5,595 nt of DNA from a bacterium (lineage in GTDB: Bacteria; Chloroflexota; Dormibacteria; Aeolococcales; Aeolococcaceae), in assembly GCA_021850405.1 (NCBI GenBank), contig JAJZMA010000116.1, positions 1 through 5,595 of the forward strand, given 5' to 3'. The position numbers were made by a program, and so were the translations under genes. Below the pieces are notes generated by a model. The model was given only the letters and a program-made list of their open reading frames with translations. It was not told where the DNA came from and did no database searches. This document shows positions 1 through 5,595 of the stretch, one piece after another (the first letter of the stretch is position 1; the number at the start of each line of letters is the position of its first letter).

Positions 1-5
1 ACGCC

Positions 6-1535
6 ATGATCACGGCGCTGCGCAAGATCGAGAACCGCGGCGAGCTTCCCGGCGCAACGTCCGCGGTCATGGAGCTCTGCGTCGACAATCCGCGTGAGGG
101 ATTTGCCGACCTGTTCGCCACCCATCGCACCACCACCTTTGGCATGGACCAGAAGCGGATTCCCGGAGATGGTGTCGTAACCGGCTGGGGATACATTGAT
201 GACCGCCTCGTGTTTCTCTTCTCCCACGATGCGAGTGTATTTGGGGGGTCCCTCGGGGAGGTGTTTGCTGAGAAGGTGTGCAAGATCATGGACCTTGCGC
301 TCCAGAACGGCGCGCCCTGCATAGGGATCAACGACTCAGGCGGAGCACGCATCCAGGAGGGGGTGGTATCACTAGCTGGATATGCTGAGATCTTTCGGCG
401 CAACGTCGCTGCCAGCGGGGTGATCCCGCAGATCTCCATAGTTGTGGGCCCCTGCACAGGAGGCGCAGTCTACTCTCCCGCACTGACAGATTTCACGATC
501 ATGGTGCGTGACATGGGCCAGATGTTTATCACCGGACCGGATGTGGTGCGGGTAACTACCGGCGAAGAGGTGACCTTTGACCAGCTTGGCGGCGCAGGAA
601 TACACACTGCAAAGAGCGGGGTTGCCCACCTTTCGTGTGACACCGAAAGAGAGGCTTTCAGGAAATGCAGGGAGCTACTTTCCTTCCTGCCCAGCAACAA
701 CCGGCACACTCTCTCCGTTCACGGGGGGTCGGTCCCCAAGGCAGGCAGCAGCAGCGATGGTCGGAAACTGGATCTGGCCGATGACCTGCGACCACAGCTT
801 TCGGGCCTTGTCCCCAACGACGCGCACCAGCCATATGACATGCACGAGGTCCTCCTTGCTGTGGCAGATGAAGGAAAATATTCCGAAATCATGCCTCTCT
901 TTGCGAGAAATATCATCACCGCCTTTGCACGCCTGCACGGGGAAACGGTGGGACTGGTGGCCAACCAGCCGCGCGTCCTTGCTGGCGCCCTCGATATAGA
1001 TGCCTCCACCAAAGCTGCGCGCTTCATCCGGTTCTGCGACGCATTCGGCATTCCTTTGATCACATTTGTAGACGTACCGGGATTCCTGCCAGGCACAGAC
1101 CAGGAGCACCACGGAATAATCAGGCACGGAGCCAAACTGCTGTATGCGTACTGTGAAGCCAGCGTACCCAAACTCACCGTGATAACGAGAAAAGCGTACG
1201 GTGGCGCATACGATGTCATGTGCAGCAAACACATAGGCGCAGACTACAACGCAGCATGGCCATCAGCAGAAATTGCCGTGATGGGCCCGGAAGGTGCCGT
1301 AAGTGTAGTCTACAAGCGGCAACTCCAGGAGGCGGGAGGAGCTGCCGACCGCACCGCGCTCATCGAAGAGTACCGGAAACAGTTTGCCAACCCTTACTAT
1401 GCTGCAGAGCGGGGCTACATTGACGACGTAATCGAGCCCCAGGCCACCCGCCAGGCACTGGCGAGCGCTCTGGCAATGTGTCGCAACAAGGAGATACCCC
1501 TGCCGCACCGAAAACACGGTAACATTCCACTCTAG
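6..1535 (+). CDS. pccB: Acyl-CoA carboxylase beta subunit (carboxyltransferase), propionyl-CoA carboxylase type
   Basis: Carboxyltransferase half of a biotin-dependent acyl-CoA carboxylase: it moves CO2 from carboxybiotin to an acyl-CoA, most likely propionyl-CoA giving methylmalonyl-CoA, in the cytoplasm. Seen in the 509 residues: THRTTTFGM at 39-47, RIPGDGVVTG at 51-60, the first oxyanion-hole region SGGARIQEGV at 111-120, GPCTGGAVYSPA at 148-159, TGPDVV at 176-181, the second-half motif VDVPGFLPGTDQE at 355-367, RKAYGGAYDVM at 395-405, AWPSAEIAVMGPEGAV at 417-432, and the family's C-terminal KHGNIPL. Asp403 in GGAYDVM matches the position that steers acyl-CoA choice in actinobacterial enzymes (Asp422 of Streptomyces PccB), favouring propionyl-CoA. 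Odd points: the segment after RGEL (11-14) is diverged from the usual family N-terminus, and the linker between the two halves (about 231-277) is roughly a dozen residues longer than usual. The frame stays open through the first bases of the window and only about 10 residues precede RGEL, where relatives have about 30, so the true start may lie upstream. The alpha subunit of methylmalonyl-CoA decarboxylase is the main alternative; sequence alone does not separate them. Confidence 0.93.
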   Translation: MITALRKIENRGELPGATSAVMELCVDNPREGFADLFATHRTTTFGMDQKRIPGDGVVTGWGYIDDRLVFLFSHDASVFGGSLGEVFAEKVCKIMDLALQNGAPCIGINDSGGARIQEGVVSLAGYAEIFRRNVAASGVIPQISIVVGPCTGGAVYSPALTDFTIMVRDMGQMFITGPDVVRVTTGEEVTFDQLGGAGIHTAKSGVAHLSCDTEREAFRKCRELLSFLPSNNRHTLSVHGGSVPKAGSSSDGRKLDLADDLRPQLSGLVPNDAHQPYDMHEVLLAVADEGKYSEIMPLFARNIITAFARLHGETVGLVANQPRVLAGALDIDASTKAARFIRFCDAFGIPLITFVDVPGFLPGTDQEHHGIIRHGAKLLYAYCEASVPKLTVITRKAYGGAYDVMCSKHIGADYNAAWPSAEIAVMGPEGAVSVVYKRQLQEAGGAADRTALIEEYRKQFANPYYAAERGYIDDVIEPQATRQALASALAMCRNKEIPLPHRKHGNIPL

Positions 1536-1536
1536 A

Positions 1537-1579
1537 CTGGCAAAGAAGGTGGCCAGGGCCATTAATGCGGGCAGCCCGC
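1537..1579. terminator. Two small hairpins in the convergent gap; possible weak terminators
   Basis: The 69-base gap between two converging genes holds CTGGC (1537-1541) pairing with GCCAG (1552-1556) around a 10-base loop, beginning 2 bases after the carboxylase stop codon, and a tight GC-rich hairpin, GCGGG (1567-1571) pairing with CCCGC (1575-1579). Neither is followed by a clear U-tract. On the minus strand the GC hairpin is followed by ATTAAT, only a poor one. Their place between convergent stop codons fits termination, but the structures are weak and chance is possible. Confidence 0.3.
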
Positions 1580-1604
1580 CGCCATCCATGTCAGCCAGGA
1601 AAGT

Positions 1605-2708
1605 TCACTGGACAGCTGGCACCACCGCAGGCTTTGCTGCCTCGCCAACCAGTATGCCAAGCCGAATCCGGGTCATGCCAACGACTCCTGTCCAGGAGAT
1701 CACCAGCGTAAGCAGCACCATTCCAGCGAGCCCGGCGACAGTGGGGGTTCCGCCCAGGCCATAGATGGACGGCAAGGTCCGTCCAATTCCAAAAAGCACA
1801 AGCGGATGAACAATGTAGATCCCGAGAGAGTGCTTGCTTATCCCGGCGACTGCCCGCGCGACCACGCGCCGCGCCAGCAGAATGTCCACCCAGCAGAAGC
1901 AGAGCCATGTTGTCGCACATACCGCCGGAAAAAGTGTTGGCGTAAGGAATGCTCCTGTTCCCCCTGCAAACTGTCCGTGCAGGGCGCTGGTCATCGGGAG
2001 CAGACCGTACAGAGCTAATGCACCCCCAAATGCAAACAGTGACAGCAGCCGAAGTTTCCAGGACACTCCACTGCCCCACCTTCCCCTGGCAATCCTCCGG
2101 CCAACCAGTACGCCAAGTGCAAAGTAGCCAATCCAGAAGAAAAACAGCTCAAATGCGTTGTCCAGCAGCAGGGTCTCTGCCCAGGGAACCGGGAGAGTGC
2201 CATAGAGACGAAAGGCAGAGATACCAAGCTGGAAGCAGATAGCAGCGACTGCCAGCCAGGCTGCCCACCGCTCTCCCCTGGGCCACAGCAGATATGCGAC
2301 ATATAGTTGAGGGATTATCAGAAGAAAATAGAGATGGCCCGCGCCCTGGCTCCACCAACCTGCCGCTGCTGCTAATCCTGGGCTGATCTCTCCCAGAAAC
2401 GTGAATGAGGCTACAAAATACAGTGGGGCCCAGAACAGCCAGGGCAAGAGCGTGCGCATTGCCCGCTTGTGCAGGAATCTCCCCGGTGGGCCAACACCAG
2501 CAGAGTAGCGGTAGGCTATGACGAGGCCGGCAAGAAGGACAAACAGGGGAACACTGACTCGCGCAAGGCTCCCGACAGTGGCATACACGCCATGGGAGGG
2601 GAACCATGCGCTTGTATGGATGGCAATTACTGCGATCACCCCGACGCACCGCACCAGATCTGGCCACGCAAGGTGCTTCTTGGCGGGTGTAGTCAAATAG
2701 CTCTCCAT
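1605..2708 (-). CDS. Acyltransferase 3 family integral membrane protein
   Basis: Multi-pass membrane protein of the acyltransferase-3 family (PF01757), whose members move acyl groups, often acetyl or succinyl, onto surface sugars, antibiotics or lipids. The substrate here cannot be read from sequence. In the 367 residues: the N-terminal block WPDLVRCVGVIAVIAIHTSAWF (15-36) with the family's Asp17, Arg20 and catalytic-type His31; VSVPLFVLLAGLVIAYRY (51-68), corresponding to the VPxFFxxSG block but with Ala60 for the usual Ser; a basic HKRAMRTLLPW at 80-90; GHLYFLLIIPQLYV at 124-137; WIGYFALGVLVGRR at 192-205; and the C-terminal HSLGIYIVHPLVLF (293-306), typical of the family. About ten hydrophobic segments cover most of the length. 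ATG start; no Shine-Dalgarno is visible, but a TATATA hexamer lies 6 bases upstream. It is last in a same-strand run behind the AI-2E gene (170-base gap) and convergent with the carboxylase gene. Opposite-strand reading frames over it show no family features. Confidence 0.88.
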   Translation of the reverse strand: MESYLTTPAKKHLAWPDLVRCVGVIAVIAIHTSAWFPSHGVYATVGSLARVSVPLFVLLAGLVIAYRYSAGVGPPGRFLHKRAMRTLLPWLFWAPLYFVASFTFLGEISPGLAAAAGWWSQGAGHLYFLLIIPQLYVAYLLWPRGERWAAWLAVAAICFQLGISAFRLYGTLPVPWAETLLLDNAFELFFFWIGYFALGVLVGRRIARGRWGSGVSWKLRLLSLFAFGGALALYGLLPMTSALHGQFAGGTGAFLTPTLFPAVCATTWLCFCWVDILLARRVVARAVAGISKHSLGIYIVHPLVLFGIGRTLPSIYGLGGTPTVAGLAGMVLLTLVISWTGVVGMTRIRLGILVGEAAKPAVVPAVQ

Positions 2709-2714
2709 TCCGTG

Positions 2715-2720
2715 TATATA
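2715..2720 (-). promoter_or_regulatory. Candidate -10 element for a leaderless acyltransferase transcript
   Basis: Read on the minus strand, TATATA is followed by six bases (CACGGA) and then the ATG. A hexamer at -12 to -7 would put the first transcribed base on the A of the start codon, so translation could be leaderless; no ribosome binding site is visible. No good -35 hexamer was found at 16-18 bases upstream. The surroundings are GC-rich, so this AT island stands out, but it is six bases and could be chance. Confidence 0.35.
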
Positions 2721-2771
2721 CCCAGGACTGCCCGAGCGGCCGTCTCAGGCAGGAACGCCAGATAAAATCGC

Positions 2772-2789
2772 CAATTGCTACTGCAATTG
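2772..2789 (-). terminator. Perfect 7-bp inverted repeat with 4-base loop; possible weak terminator of the AI-2E gene
   Basis: CAATTGC (2772-2778) and GCAATTG (2783-2789) are perfectly complementary around a TACT loop. On the minus strand the hairpin lies about 90 bases past the AI-2E stop codon and is followed shortly by GGCGATTTTATC, a short T-rich run. This suggests a weak intrinsic terminator or attenuator between the AI-2E and acyltransferase genes. The stem is AT-rich and the T-run is displaced by four bases, so a protein-binding site is an equally fair reading. Confidence 0.35.
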
Positions 2790-2878
2790 ACCAACAGCCC
2801 GCAGCTCTTTCCCATCATACGACGTGGGTCCCTCACGGGTGCACCCCGGTATTTCCTGGAGGCAGGGACTACCCGACG

Positions 2879-3994
2879 CTACCCAGTAGGGCCGATCTCG
2901 CCAGCTGTACTGGTCACTCGCCCCTGGGAGCGATGTATTGCAGGGACCAGAACCCGCAGCACGAGCACCTGGACTGTAGACGCAACAGGAATGGCCAGCA
3001 GTGCACCTTCAACGCCAAGCAGGCCCGCACCTATCAGCAAGGCAAGAGTCACTGCCAGGGCGGGAAGGGCGACAACGCGATTCATGACCAGTGGCACAAG
3101 AGTATTGCTCTCAATCTGCTGGATCAGCATGTAAACGCCAGCCACCACCAGCGGCCACCATGGATGGACCGTAAAGCCAAGCAGCACTGCCGGCACCGCT
3201 CCCAGGAATGGCCCCAGTATCGGTATTCCTTCCATCAGCCCGGAAAAAATTCCCAGCAGCAGCGGGCTGGGAAGATGCAGCAGCAGCGCAGCAACGCCCG
3301 AAAGCGTGCCTATTACCACCATATTAATCACAACAGCCCGGACATAACCTCCCATACGGAATCCAATTTCTGCCATGACCGAGGCTGCATCGGCCTGCAC
3401 ATCTACAGGAAAAAGATCAATCACAAAGGCGCCCAGCCTTTTCGAGCTCAGCAGCCACATAAACGCCAGCACCATCACAACCACAAGGTCAATGACAACA
3501 GCGGCCATAGTGGAACCAACTGCTACCAAAACCGTCCTCAATACAGAAAAGGCCGTACCCAGTTCAGAAGTAAGGTTGCTCGAGATGTGGAAGCGAGCCT
3601 CGGTGGAAACAAGCAGCCTTTCGGCAGCGCTGCTGTAATGCGGGACTCTCTGACTTAAGGATACCGCCTCCTCTACCAGCGGTTTGAGCAAGACCCCCAT
3701 CAACAATGCAAGCACAATTGCCAGTGCCACATAGGTGACGAGAATTGCCAGCGGAAGCGGGATCTTCCGGTTGACCCGGCTGACTATTGGACGCATCCCC
3801 TCGCCGAAAACGATTGCTATGAGAAAAAGAACCGCCGTATCCAGCACCCGGGAGAGGAGGAGGATAATCCCCAGGGCACCAAGCAGCAGCAGGCCCGATA
3901 CCACCAGAGGCCGCACCCCTATGGTTGAGATGATGATCGGGCGTACCGGCGGTTGCGGGGGCAGGACTACCTCCCCCGACCTCTTTCCAAACAC
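2879..3994 (-). CDS. AI-2E/PerM family transporter-like membrane protein
   Basis: Integral membrane protein of the AI-2E (PerM/TqsA) family, PF01594. Members have been linked to export of autoinducer-2 and to Na+/H+ antiport, but most are uncharacterised, so the substrate is open. In the 371 residues: a short Pro-rich cytoplasmic-type N-terminus (1-28), two to three membrane segments at about 29-105, a soluble stretch at about 106-150 (less conserved in the family), a hydrophobic segment near 153-182, and the conserved C-terminal core at about 215-350. That core includes EGIPILGPFLGAVPA (255-269) and QQIESNTLVPLVM (292-304), the two most recognisable family signatures, followed by LLGVEGALLAIPVA (325-338). 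Length is normal for the family. The start is a GTG; an in-frame TAG lies 18 bases before it and no better start is present between, and the first internal Met (67) would remove a membrane segment. There is no clear Shine-Dalgarno. It follows the F420 oxidoreductase gene by 54 bases on the same strand and may be cotranscribed with it. Confidence 0.9.
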   Translation of the reverse strand: MFGKRSGEVVLPPQPPVRPIIISTIGVRPLVVSGLLLLGALGIILLLSRVLDTAVLFLIAIVFGEGMRPIVSRVNRKIPLPLAILVTYVALAIVLALLMGVLLKPLVEEAVSLSQRVPHYSSAAERLLVSTEARFHISSNLTSELGTAFSVLRTVLVAVGSTMAAVVIDLVVVMVLAFMWLLSSKRLGAFVIDLFPVDVQADAASVMAEIGFRMGGYVRAVVINMVVIGTLSGVAALLLHLPSPLLLGIFSGLMEGIPILGPFLGAVPAVLLGFTVHPWWPLVVAGVYMLIQQIESNTLVPLVMNRVVALPALAVTLALLIGAGLLGVEGALLAIPVASTVQVLVLRVLVPAIHRSQGRVTSTAGEIGPTG

Positions 3995-4002
3995 TAAAGA
4001 TG

Positions 4003-4008
4003 AGCGTA
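4003..4008 (-). promoter_or_regulatory. Candidate -10 element upstream of the AI-2E gene
   Basis: On the minus strand TACGCT, matching the relaxed TANNNT pattern, lies 8 bases before the GTG start. With no ribosome binding site visible, a very short or absent leader is possible. The alternative is readthrough from the F420 oxidoreductase gene 54 bases upstream. TANNNT matches are common by chance, so this is weak. Confidence 0.22.
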
Positions 4009-4048
4009 TGCGCTAGAGGGCCAGTTGGCTCGGCAGTGTTACGCGGCG

Positions 4049-4726
4049 CTATGGAATCCCGCTAATGACAATGCCGCTGTGGGAATGGTAGGTAGCATTG
4101 ATAGAGATGAGCAGGACCGCAAGTGACTCAGTCAGGCCTGAGTTGGCAAGCGCGCCCGCATTGACTGGGCGTGCATTGTCAATGAGGTCCACAATGGCAG
4201 CAGTCTCCGAAAAGGCGCGCCCGGAGTCTGAGGTTATCAGGATGTCCTCAGAAAGGGGCAGTTCCACATGGCCCAGGTTTACGTTGCTAACTGTGTGAAA
4301 AGCTCCGGCCACGTGCGAGTGGGGAAGCATGCGGGCCACATCCTCTGCCATTGAATGACTGCGCTGTTCCAGGGTTGCAACTCCCCCGGCAAAACGAACC
4401 GGCACAGCAGTGCTGACAACTACCTTGTCTGCCAGCGAGACAGCCAGCGCAGGCAGCATGTCGCCCAGGGCAAAAGCGGGAACCGCCACGATAACAACCC
4501 GCGCACGGAGGGCAGCCTCATGATTTGAGCCACCCGCTACGTCTGCTGCAGTGTCAAATCCTGAGAGCTTTGCCTTTAGCCTGAGAGCCGAGGTGACGCC
4601 TGTCTCCTCCCTCCGCGAACCAAGGAAAACCGACATTCCAGAGACGGCGAGCCGCGCACCCAGCCCGGTGCCAAGTTTGCCTGTACCTCCAAGCACAGCC
4701 ACGTCAAAATTTTCGGAAAGATTCAT
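4049..4726 (-). CDS. npdG: NADPH-dependent F420 reductase (F420H2:NADP+ oxidoreductase)
   Basis: Cytoplasmic enzyme that passes hydride between NADP(H) and the deazaflavin F420. In bacteria it is usually thought to supply F420H2 at the expense of NADPH; in methanogens it runs toward NADPH. The 225-residue product shows an N-terminal Rossmann fold with GGTGKLGTGLG (13-23), the Ser-Arg-Arg of LGSRREE (35-41) expected to hold the NADP 2'-phosphate, the strand VVIVAVPAFAL (77-87), VVVSTAVPV (102-110), AGAFHTVSNVNL (140-151), and the C-terminal DNARPVNAGALANSGLTESL (183-202), which matches the family's DxxRPLDAGPLxNSRxVESL block. The C-terminal HSGIVISGIP is also typical. Characterised members are slightly shorter (about 210-225). 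The ATG start leaves seven residues before the first beta-strand; no Shine-Dalgarno is visible and a TAAACT box lies 9 bases upstream. It heads the minus-strand block and diverges from the succinyl-CoA ligase gene. A plain NADP-binding protein without F420 use is the alternative, less likely given the C-terminal block. Confidence 0.87.
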   Translation of the reverse strand: MNLSENFDVAVLGGTGKLGTGLGARLAVSGMSVFLGSRREETGVTSALRLKAKLSGFDTAADVAGGSNHEAALRARVVIVAVPAFALGDMLPALAVSLADKVVVSTAVPVRFAGGVATLEQRSHSMAEDVARMLPHSHVAGAFHTVSNVNLGHVELPLSEDILITSDSGRAFSETAAIVDLIDNARPVNAGALANSGLTESLAVLLISINATYHSHSGIVISGIP

Positions 4727-4735
4727 CTGGCGATG

Positions 4736-4774
4736 AGTTTAGCCTGACACCCCCCTCAGGTGGTCGCGTAAACT
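4736..4774. promoter_or_regulatory. Divergent promoter region with nested inverted repeat
   Basis: The 86-base gap between the divergent F420 oxidoreductase and succinyl-CoA ligase genes contains AGTTTA (4736-4741) matched by TAAACT (4769-4774), and inside these CCTGA (4743-4747) matched by TCAGG (4756-4760) around CACCCCCC. The inner and outer pairs do not share a centre. Read outward, each outer arm is the same -10-like hexamer, TAAACT. For the plus-strand gene a -35-like CTGACA (4744-4749) sits 19 bases upstream of the box, a long but tolerable spacing. For the minus-strand gene the box is 9 bases from the ATG, and no -35 was found. The arrangement suggests two promoters facing away from each other, possibly with a regulator binding between them. 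All of this is inferred from short matches. Confidence 0.4.
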
Positions 4775-4800
4775 AGACCGTTGCCGCTTCGACCAGCCAT

Positions 4801-4807
4801 GGGAGAG
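4801..4807 (+). promoter_or_regulatory. Ribosome binding site that fixes the TTG start of the succinyl-CoA ligase gene
   Basis: GGGAGAG contains GGAG (4802-4805), complementary to the 3' end of bacterial 16S rRNA, 7 bases before the TTG at 4813. No in-frame ATG or GTG matches the family's N-terminus nearby, so the motif supports TTG as the initiator. It overlaps a five-codon ATG reading frame (4799-4816). Confidence 0.6.
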
Positions 4808-4812
4808 AACAA

Positions 4813-5595
4813 TTGATTCTGCTTGAGTACCAGGCAAAGGAATGGATCCGTAAAGCCGGGATCGCTGTACCAGAGGGTAAACTCGCCAGAACCCCCGAAC
4901 AGGCCGAAGCAGCTTGCATGGAGATGGGGGCAATCGCAGTCAAGGCCCAGGTGCCGATAGGAGGCAGGGGCAAGGCGGGAGGGATTGCGATTGTAGACGA
5001 TCCCAAATCGGCACATCGCGAGGCGGAGCGTATTCTCGGGATGCAGGTCCATGGTCATCCAGTCCCTGCCGTCTGGTGCGAGCCCGCACTTTCGGTCGAA
5101 CAGGAACTGTATCTGGGCATAACCCTCGACCGCAGCCGCCGATGCCTGGCACTCATCTTCTCCCCCGCTGGGGGAATGGAGATTGAGCAGGTCGCCGAGG
5201 AGCAGCCTGAAAAGCTCGGAACCCTCTGGCCAGATCCGTTCCGCGGGCCACAGCCGTTTGCCGTTCGCCAGATGATGCTGCCCCTTCTGCTTGCCGATGA
5301 GAAGCTGGCACCAAGGGCTGGCCAGATAGCTGGCCAGGTCGCCAGCATTGCAGTGGCACTGTTCAGGCTGGCCAATGACCTGGATTGCATCACCTGCGAG
5401 ATCAACCCTCTGGTCATCACCAAAGATGGGGTTTTCGTGGCAGCAGACGCAAAGATTGAAATTGATGACAATGCAGCATTCCGCCACAAGGACGTTGCAG
5501 CAACAGTAGAGGAAGAGCAGACCGGTGGAGACCAGCTGGAGGCAGAAGCCAAGCGCCGCAAACTCACCTATGTACACCTGGATGGAGGCTACGTG
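4813..5595 (+). CDS. sucC: Succinyl-CoA ligase (ADP/GDP-forming) beta subunit, 3' end outside window
   Basis: Beta subunit of succinyl-CoA synthetase, which with the alpha subunit interconverts succinyl-CoA, phosphate and NDP with succinate, CoA and NTP in the TCA cycle and the propionate route. The first 261 residues of an expected 380-390 are present, open to the last base. Seen: the N-terminal LLEYQAKEWIRKAGIAVPEG (3-22), typical of the family; the ATP-grasp segment VKAQVPIGGRGKAGGI (43-58) with Lys44 and the glycine-rich loop; ELYLGITLDRSRR (98-110); SPAGGMEIEQVAEE, the usual SPEGGxxIEEVAEx block; and CEINPLV (195-201) with DAKIEIDDNA (212-221), in which Asn198 and Asp212 correspond to the Mg-binding Asn199 and Asp213 of the E. 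coli subunit. The last residues YVHLDGGYV begin the YVxLDG block that opens the CoA-ligase domain. TTG was chosen because it gives the family N-terminus and has GGAG 7 bases upstream. A paralogue for another acid, such as malate-CoA ligase, cannot be excluded. An alpha-subunit gene would be expected just beyond the window. Confidence 0.92.
   Translation, partial: MILLEYQAKEWIRKAGIAVPEGKLARTPEQAEAACMEMGAIAVKAQVPIGGRGKAGGIAIVDDPKSAHREAERILGMQVHGHPVPAVWCEPALSVEQELYLGITLDRSRRCLALIFSPAGGMEIEQVAEEQPEKLGTLWPDPFRGPQPFAVRQMMLPLLLADEKLAPRAGQIAGQVASIAVALFRLANDLDCITCEINPLVITKDGVFVAADAKIEIDDNAAFRHKDVAATVEEEQTGGDQLEAEAKRRKLTYVHLDGGYV

Noticed and set aside
675..1232. 185-codon minus-strand frame opposite the carboxylase gene
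   Set aside because: It is a shadow of a strongly conserved plus-strand coding region, with no domain and no initiation signals.
2725..2800. GCCCGAGCGGCC, resembling the D-arm of a Ser/Leu tRNA
   Set aside because: No matching acceptor stem, anticodon arm or TTCGA-type T-loop could be placed at the right distances, so it is neither a tRNA nor a clear remnant.
2933..3658. 241-codon open frame on the plus strand, rich in His, Gln and Asn
   Set aside because: It lies wholly antisense to the AI-2E gene. Antisense readings of hydrophobic-protein codons naturally give His/Gln/Asn-rich products; there is no domain and no ribosome binding site.
3969..3979. Strong Shine-Dalgarno-like GGGGGAGG on the minus strand just inside the AI-2E gene
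   Set aside because: No ATG, GTG or TTG follows at a suitable distance, so it does not support a later start; it is probably just coding sequence.
4003..4014. AGCG/CGCT short inverted repeat upstream of the AI-2E gene
   Set aside because: Only four base pairs, expected often by chance in sequence of this GC content.
4756..5577. 273-codon open frame on the minus strand opposite sucC
   Set aside because: Its composition is irregular and Cys-rich with no recognisable family, and the plus-strand frame is a clear succinyl-CoA ligase with intact motifs.

Overview
The window most likely comes from a coenzyme-F420-using bacterium with moderately high GC; Chloroflexota or Actinomycetota are the best guesses, held loosely. 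An F420-NADP oxidoreductase points to an F420 user (archaeon or one of a few bacterial phyla). The bacterial reading is favoured by a TTG start behind a Shine-Dalgarno-like GGGAG, by -10-like hexamers close to several starts, and by the absence of any obvious archaeal TATA box about 26 bases upstream of those starts. No tRNA, rRNA, CRISPR array, insertion sequence or integration site was seen.

Layout. (1) A biotin-dependent acyl-CoA carboxylase beta subunit (propionyl-CoA carboxylase type) fills 6-1535 on the plus strand; its true start may lie left of the window. (2) A short convergent gap (1536-1604) with two small hairpins separates it from a minus-strand block. (3) The block is transcribed right to left: F420-NADP oxidoreductase (4726-4049), an AI-2E/PerM-family membrane protein (3994-2879, GTG start), then an integral-membrane acyltransferase-3 protein (2708-1605). 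Gaps are 54 and 170 bases; the second carries a hairpin that could end or attenuate transcription. (4) An 86-base divergent intergenic region (4727-4812) has a nested inverted repeat whose outer arms read as a TAAACT -10-like box in both directions. (5) On the plus strand a succinyl-CoA ligase beta subunit starts at a TTG at 4813 and runs off the right end; about two thirds of the protein is present.

Function. The two flanking plus-strand genes fit one pathway: carboxylation of propionyl-CoA to methylmalonyl-CoA, rearrangement to succinyl-CoA (mutase and epimerase not in the window), then succinyl-CoA to succinate with nucleotide triphosphate formation. The F420 enzyme between them exchanges hydride between NADPH and F420. 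The two membrane proteins have no evident link to this pathway. These are recognisable families and I see no convincing evidence of a new multi-gene system; the regulatory layout of the divergent region and the apparent leaderless starts are the most interesting points.
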